Positions 61,065-64,000 of a stretch of DNA of 64,000 nucleotides are shown here, one piece after another. The position numbers and the translations under genes are program-made. Position 1 is the stretch's first letter, and the number at the start of each line of letters is the position of its first letter. The stretch spans positions 1,878,001 through 1,942,000 of the forward strand of contig NZ_CP018822.1 in assembly GCF_002000985.1 (NCBI RefSeq), given 5' to 3'. Source of the DNA: Streptococcus gallolyticus subsp. gallolyticus DSM 16831 (GTDB lineage: Bacteria; Bacillota; Bacilli; Lactobacillales; Streptococcaceae). The notes under the pieces were generated by a model, which saw nothing but the letters and a program-made list of their open reading frames with translations, was not told where the DNA came from and ran no database searches.

Positions 61065-61889
61065 TCATTTAAAAATTAGTAATCGAGACATGATTAGAAA
61101 TACCAGTAAACTAAGGCAAATAACGATGATTGGAGCAAATTGTAGCACGTTATGTTGAATGCCTGCTGTGTTAATGACTAGCGCTAAAATGCCTGCCAAA
61201 AAGTAGCCAACGATTACTGGTATAAATACTCGAAATAGTTTTCTTCTGGTCACCAAAAACAAGCCACCAATCACCAAAATGCTAGCTATCACGATACTCA
61301 CAAGCGTTGAGAAGGTATAAATTGGTCCGACAAATACCATTCTGAATCGGTCAAACAGGTAAACAAGGGCAATAATAAGCGCTGCTATGACTACAATCGT
61401 AAGATAGCTACCCAACTTATCTTTACGCAATGTCAGCCCATAAATGCTTTGCTTGTAAAAAGTCAAAAAGACAGCCATAACAACAAATCCAAAAACAACA
61501 CTACTTAGGTATTCAAAAACGTTAATCGTTACTAAACCATCTGAAGAAAAATCACTCAAAAAGTGACAATAGCAAATCACCCCAATGAAAATAGTAAACA
61601 AGCTTATTTGTGATATTCTCGTATCGACTTTCGCCTCACGAATGACATTATCTACCATTTTCTTGGGATTGTCTCCAAAATATTCCACTGCTGTCAGACC
61701 ATCTTGCTCAGCATCTTTTAAATCAAGAGCCATTTGCAAAATCACTTTTCTCAGTGAAATTTCATCATAAAATATGCCTGAAAAAATCATGTAATCTTCA
61801 ACTTTTTCAAAATACTCTCGATTTGACTGAGATAAGCTATCCAAAACTTTCTTAGTTTCCGTGTAATACGACTTAATAATCTCTTCCAT
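61065..61889 (-). CDS. membrane protein of the PadR operon (DUF1129-like)
   Basis: A 274-residue protein: a soluble helical N-terminus (about 100 residues, MEEIIKSYYTETKKVLDSLS) and about six membrane segments. This shape is common to proteins encoded with PadR regulators in Firmicutes. ATG 61889 overlaps the 3' end of padR by 17 bp, so translation is coupled; the frame reaching 61943 lies inside padR. Probably a membrane-stress or export-related partner; function not known. Confidence 0.8.
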   Translation of the reverse strand: MEEIIKSYYTETKKVLDSLSQSNREYFEKVEDYMIFSGIFYDEISLRKVILQMALDLKDAEQDGLTAVEYFGDNPKKMVDNVIREAKVDTRISQISLFTIFIGVICYCHFLSDFSSDGLVTINVFEYLSSVVFGFVVMAVFLTFYKQSIYGLTLRKDKLGSYLTIVVIAALIIALVYLFDRFRMVFVGPIYTFSTLVSIVIASILVIGGLFLVTRRKLFRVFIPVIVGYFLAGILALVINTAGIQHNVLQFAPIIVICLSLLVFLIMSRLLIFK

Positions 61890-62211
61890 CTTTCTTTTTC
61901 GCCTCCAATTGTGACACTTTGTGAACCAAATCGTGCCATTCATCCCAAAAATCTGCTAAATACGCTTCTCCTTTTACCGTTATTTGAAAATATTTTCGTG
62001 GTGGACCGTCTGGAGAAGGTTTCATACATGACGTAATCATTTCCTTCTTCTCCAATTTTTGCAAAAGTGGATAGACCGTTCCTGCAACAATATTGGTAAA
62101 ACCAGCCGCTTTCAATCGCTGAACCAATTCATAGCCATAAATATCCTCTTTGGCAATGATTTGAAGAACACAACCGTCTAACACCCCTTTTAGCAACTGT
62201 GTTTCGCGCAT
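61873..62211 (-). CDS. PadR-family transcriptional regulator
   Basis: A 112-residue PadR regulator: LLKGVLDGCVLQIIAKEDIY, YPLLQKLEKKEMI and PRKYFQITVKGEAYL cover the winged helix, and a C-terminal helix gives dimerisation. GAGGGAGGTTGGT precedes the ATG. It should repress its own promoter through the inverted repeats at 62239-62310 and is co-transcribed with the membrane protein downstream. Confidence 0.92.
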   Translation of the reverse strand: MRETQLLKGVLDGCVLQIIAKEDIYGYELVQRLKAAGFTNIVAGTVYPLLQKLEKKEMITSCMKPSPDGPPRKYFQITVKGEAYLADFWDEWHDLVHKVSQLEAKKKDGRDY

Positions 62212-62238
62212 ACCAACCTCCCTCTTTTTTAGACTAGT

Positions 62239-62310
62239 ATGTATTACAAACTAGTTAATTTACTATCATTGTAATACATTTTCACTATTATGTAAAGCAA
62301 AATAGTGAAA
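62239..62310. promoter_or_regulatory. padR promoter with nested inverted repeats
   Basis: Minus strand TTTACA (62291-62296), 17-bp spacer, TACAAT (62268-62273). Perfect repeats ATGTATTACAA / TTGTAATACAT (62239-62249, 62269-62279) span the -10 and start site; TTTCACTATT / AATAGTGAAA (62280-62289, 62301-62310) enclose the -35. The ATGT...ACAT arms fit PadR operators. Confidence 0.78.
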
Positions 62311-62311
62311 A

Positions 62312-62340
62312 TAAAAAAATCAACCCAAGATAGGTTGATT
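62312..62340 (-). terminator. intrinsic terminator upstream of padR
   Basis: Minus strand AATCAACC / GGTTGATT arms followed by TTTTTATTTT. It ends transcription coming from the FemX-type gene or the small ORF at 62397. Confidence 0.9.
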
Positions 62341-62366
62341 CTAGATGTTGACAAAGCTACTTTTTA

Positions 62367-62400
62367 CTAGAAATAAGTTACAAAAAATTATTATTTCTAG
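62367..62400. repeat. inverted repeat at the end of the small ORF
   Basis: Perfect 10-bp arms CTAGAAATAA / TTATTTCTAG with a 14-base centre; one arm contains the stop codon of the 31-residue frame. Confidence 0.55.
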
Positions 62401-62492
62401 TTAATTTCAGAATTATTTGTGAGTAAAGCGAACACAAAAGCAACACTTCCTACCGTGGTGAAAATGGCTAAAATATTAATAAAATCAGCCAT
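62397..62492 (-). CDS. candidate 31-residue membrane peptide
   Basis: ATG 62492 opens MADFINILAIFTTVGSVAFV followed by a short polar tail ending EIN. A single hydrophobic helix with charged ends, the size and shape of type I toxin-like or small regulatory membrane peptides. The ribosome site is weak (ACGG). The stop falls in a 10-bp inverted repeat and a strong terminator follows 60 bp later. No known family is recognised; it may be chance. Confidence 0.35.
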   Translation of the reverse strand: MADFINILAIFTTVGSVAFVFALLTNNSEIN

Positions 62493-62802
62493 CCGTAAGT
62501 TTTGAGGGAGTGTACAGAATCCCAATATTCATAGTTCGTTGTACCACCCCCGCACAGTTGACTAGGTTGGTCGCAATTTTGCGAAGCAAAATGAGAACTG
62601 CCAGTCAACCACTGCGACTCTTAGGAATTCCTTGGATTCCTTCAACAGTCCACTGGACTATTGAACTTGCCGACGGCTCAAACCATCCAGTGGATGGTTT
62701 GAGGTCTGAGCCTAGAAATAAAAAAGCGAGGAACTTAAAGAAAGTATCAGAAAAAACTTTTTCTCCAGTCTAAACCAATCTAATATAGATTGATTTCATA
62801 GG
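62493..62802. other. repeat-containing spacer downstream of the FemX-type gene
   Basis: No credible gene. It holds two members of the AGT/ACT-loop hairpin family (62641-62665 and 62677-62703) and GC-richer segments near 62545-62600. A plus-strand frame at 62510-62773 runs through these hairpins and looks non-coding. Confidence 0.6.
62641..62703. repeat. two adjacent hairpin repeats with TCC-ACT/AGT-GGA cores
   Basis: First: TTCAACAGTCC-ACT-GGACTATTGAA (one mismatch). Second: CTCAAACCATCC-AGT-GGATGGTTTGAG, a perfect 12-bp stem. The flank after the second (CTGAGCCTAGAAATAAAAAA) matches those at 20353 and 46106. Confidence 0.65.
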
Positions 62803-64000
62803 TTATCGTCCTAAGATTTTCTTTAAAAGCGTGATTACTTTGTGTAGCATTGGACGTGGATAATAACGGAATGTTCCCATTTTGCGGACAATATAGCCAT
62901 TAAAGTTTTGTTTGAAACGAAGAACACCATCACTACCGTCAAAAATCCCTTGAATACCAAGGAAAGTGTAAAAATGAATGCCACGATTTAATGCTTCTGT
63001 CATCACGTGTTCTTGAAGGGCGACAGGTGCATAGAATTTGTTAAATTCCGTATAAGAGCCACTAAAGAGATAAACAGCTTCTTGCGGTGTGTAAATAAAG
63101 AGACTACCTGCCAAAACCACATCTTCTGAACCATGTTTTTCAATTAACTCTTTGGCTTCGTTGATACGAACATCAAAGGTTGCAATTTGTTTATCTAACT
63201 GTGCCTTTTGTTTATTGACCTTAGCTGAGTTAACACCGTCAGCAATTTTTTGATTTAAAACAGCTAGTTCAGAAGCAATCGTTTCATGGCTAGCCTGAAG
63301 ATTTTTAAGATAATCTTGGAAATTAATCGTTGCAATCATAAATTCGCATTTATCACCAAAACTATCGTAAAAAGCTTCATAATAATCTAACGGTTTATCA
63401 ATGTATTCGCGACGTTCTGAAGTTGATGCTGTAATTTCTTTAAAAATGTGGAGTTCATCACGCTCTAGACGACGCACTTTAATACCAAAAGAATTTGTTT
63501 TGTTAGCTAGCGGACGTCCTTTTTTGCTAAATGACTTGCGAAGCGTTTCAGGTGTCAATCCTGTCAAATCTTTGACATAATGCCAATCTGGCTCGCCACC
63601 AGGATAACCAGTTTGCAGACCATCAAAGTGATAGCCAAGTTCTGTCAGATACGTAATCAGTTCAGGCTTTTCGTCGTCATTTGGCTCACCGTGACTATCA
63701 AATGTTTGATAAGTATCGTAAGGCTTGACAATCAGTTCAAGCGCCCCATTTTCCTTGGCATAAGCTTGTAATTCTCTGTAAAATTCAGTCAGATAAGCCG
63801 TATCTGTCGAAGCAGGACCCGAATTGATTTCCATGTGAAGTCCGCCTGTCATCGGCATGCTGTACAAAACACCCGCCACTTGGATAGCTCCATCTACTTC
63901 CAAACCTAGAAAAGTAATGTCAAACCCACGTTTTTCAAGCAAATCCGCCATTTCAACAGATTGCATAAACGAACGTTCTTTAAATGTGGCACTCACTTGT
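62803..64000 (-). CDS. FemX/MurN-type peptidoglycan bridge aminoacyltransferase (5' end beyond window)
   Basis: The frame stays open to the right edge (…QVSATFKERSFMQSVEMADL); GTG 63996 is the first start inside the window but homologues begin about 15-20 residues earlier, so the N-terminus is probably cut. GNAT-like FemABX folds are seen, with the two-helix coiled-coil arm (about residues 225-290) and the C-terminal FLGIQGIFDGSDGVLRFKQN. It adds amino acids from aminoacyl-tRNA to lipid II to build cross-bridges. Confidence 0.9.
   Translation of the reverse strand, partial: QVSATFKERSFMQSVEMADLLEKRGFDITFLGLEVDGAIQVAGVLYSMPMTGGLHMEINSGPASTDTAYLTEFYRELQAYAKENGALELIVKPYDTYQTFDSHGEPNDDEKPELITYLTELGYHFDGLQTGYPGGEPDWHYVKDLTGLTPETLRKSFSKKGRPLANKTNSFGIKVRRLERDELHIFKEITASTSERREYIDKPLDYYEAFYDSFGDKCEFMIATINFQDYLKNLQASHETIASELAVLNQKIADGVNSAKVNKQKAQLDKQIATFDVRINEAKELIEKHGSEDVVLAGSLFIYTPQEAVYLFSGSYTEFNKFYAPVALQEHVMTEALNRGIHFYTFLGIQGIFDGSDGVLRFKQNFNGYIVRKMGTFRYYPRPMLHKVITLLKKILGR

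Noticed and set aside
62510..62773. Plus-strand frame of 87 codons
   Set aside because: It runs straight through two palindromic repeats, has no ribosome site and an odd composition rich in Arg, Pro and Thr; it looks like chance in repeat sequence.

Overview
The window reads as chromosome of a low-GC streptococcus, most likely of the Streptococcus bovis/equinus complex (S. gallolyticus-like). Three things point there: conserved streptococcal gene orders (ybeY-dgkA-era-mutM-coaE-pmrA-rpmG-secG-rnr-smpB; glmU-nudF-macP-mtnN; cvfB-frr-pyrH-rplA-rplK), a tannase-like esterase together with a complete gallate decarboxylase set (lpdB, lpdC, lpdD), and a secreted GH13 amylase carrying two CBM26-like modules. 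Species is inference. No rRNA, tRNA, CRISPR array, insertion sequence or prophage was seen.

Region 1 (1-15.1 kb, almost all minus strand) is an accessory catabolic cluster. A LicT-type antiterminator gene with its own RNA antiterminator/terminator leader is followed by an EIIBC PTS permease and a ChbG/YdjC deacetylase. A second promoter with an overlapping cre site then serves an amidohydrolase-2 homologue, a GPH-type sugar symporter, a lipoprotein, an aldo/keto reductase, a PHB-depolymerase-like esterase, a small unknown protein and two GH3 glycosidases, the last running off the left edge. A Sel1-repeat protein lies upstream of the LicT operon.

Region 2 (15.2-24 kb) looks built for plant phenolics: a tannase-like hydrolase with an EIIBC PTS permease, a divergent RpiR regulator, the lpdD/lpdB pair, lpdC and a LysR regulator. 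The same inverted repeat (TATTC-N7-GAATA) lies at the lysR promoter and between lysR and lpdC. A DUF554 membrane protein is divergent from lysR. Region 3 (24.3-30.6 kb) has a MarR/SRPBCC/nitroreductase group and a complete beta-glucoside system (GH1 plus EIIBCA PTS) facing a divergent RpiR regulator, with cre and candidate operators between.

Region 4 (30.6-39 kb) is housekeeping: trans-translation, RNase R, SecG, L33, an efflux pump, CoaE, Era, undecaprenol kinase and YbeY. In its middle mutM has lost its 5' third and is probably a pseudogene. Region 5 (39-50 kb) holds the amylase, PhoH, MsrA, CvfB, Frr, PyrH and ribosomal proteins L1 and L11. Region 6 (50-64 kb) holds FtsK, a cyclophilin lipoprotein, a SloR-type metal regulator, MtnN/MacP/Nudix/GlmU, assorted oxidoreductases, a DUF2829 (Tad2-like) protein, a PadR regulator with its membrane partner, a candidate 31-residue membrane peptide, and a FemX/MurN-type transferase cut by the right edge.

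Signals outside ordinary annotation include a dispersed hairpin family with a constant TCC-AGT-GGA core, two promoters that predict leaderless mRNAs (ftsK and the DUF3397 gene), a DnaA-box pair near the cyclophilin gene, and nested inverted repeats around the padR promoter.
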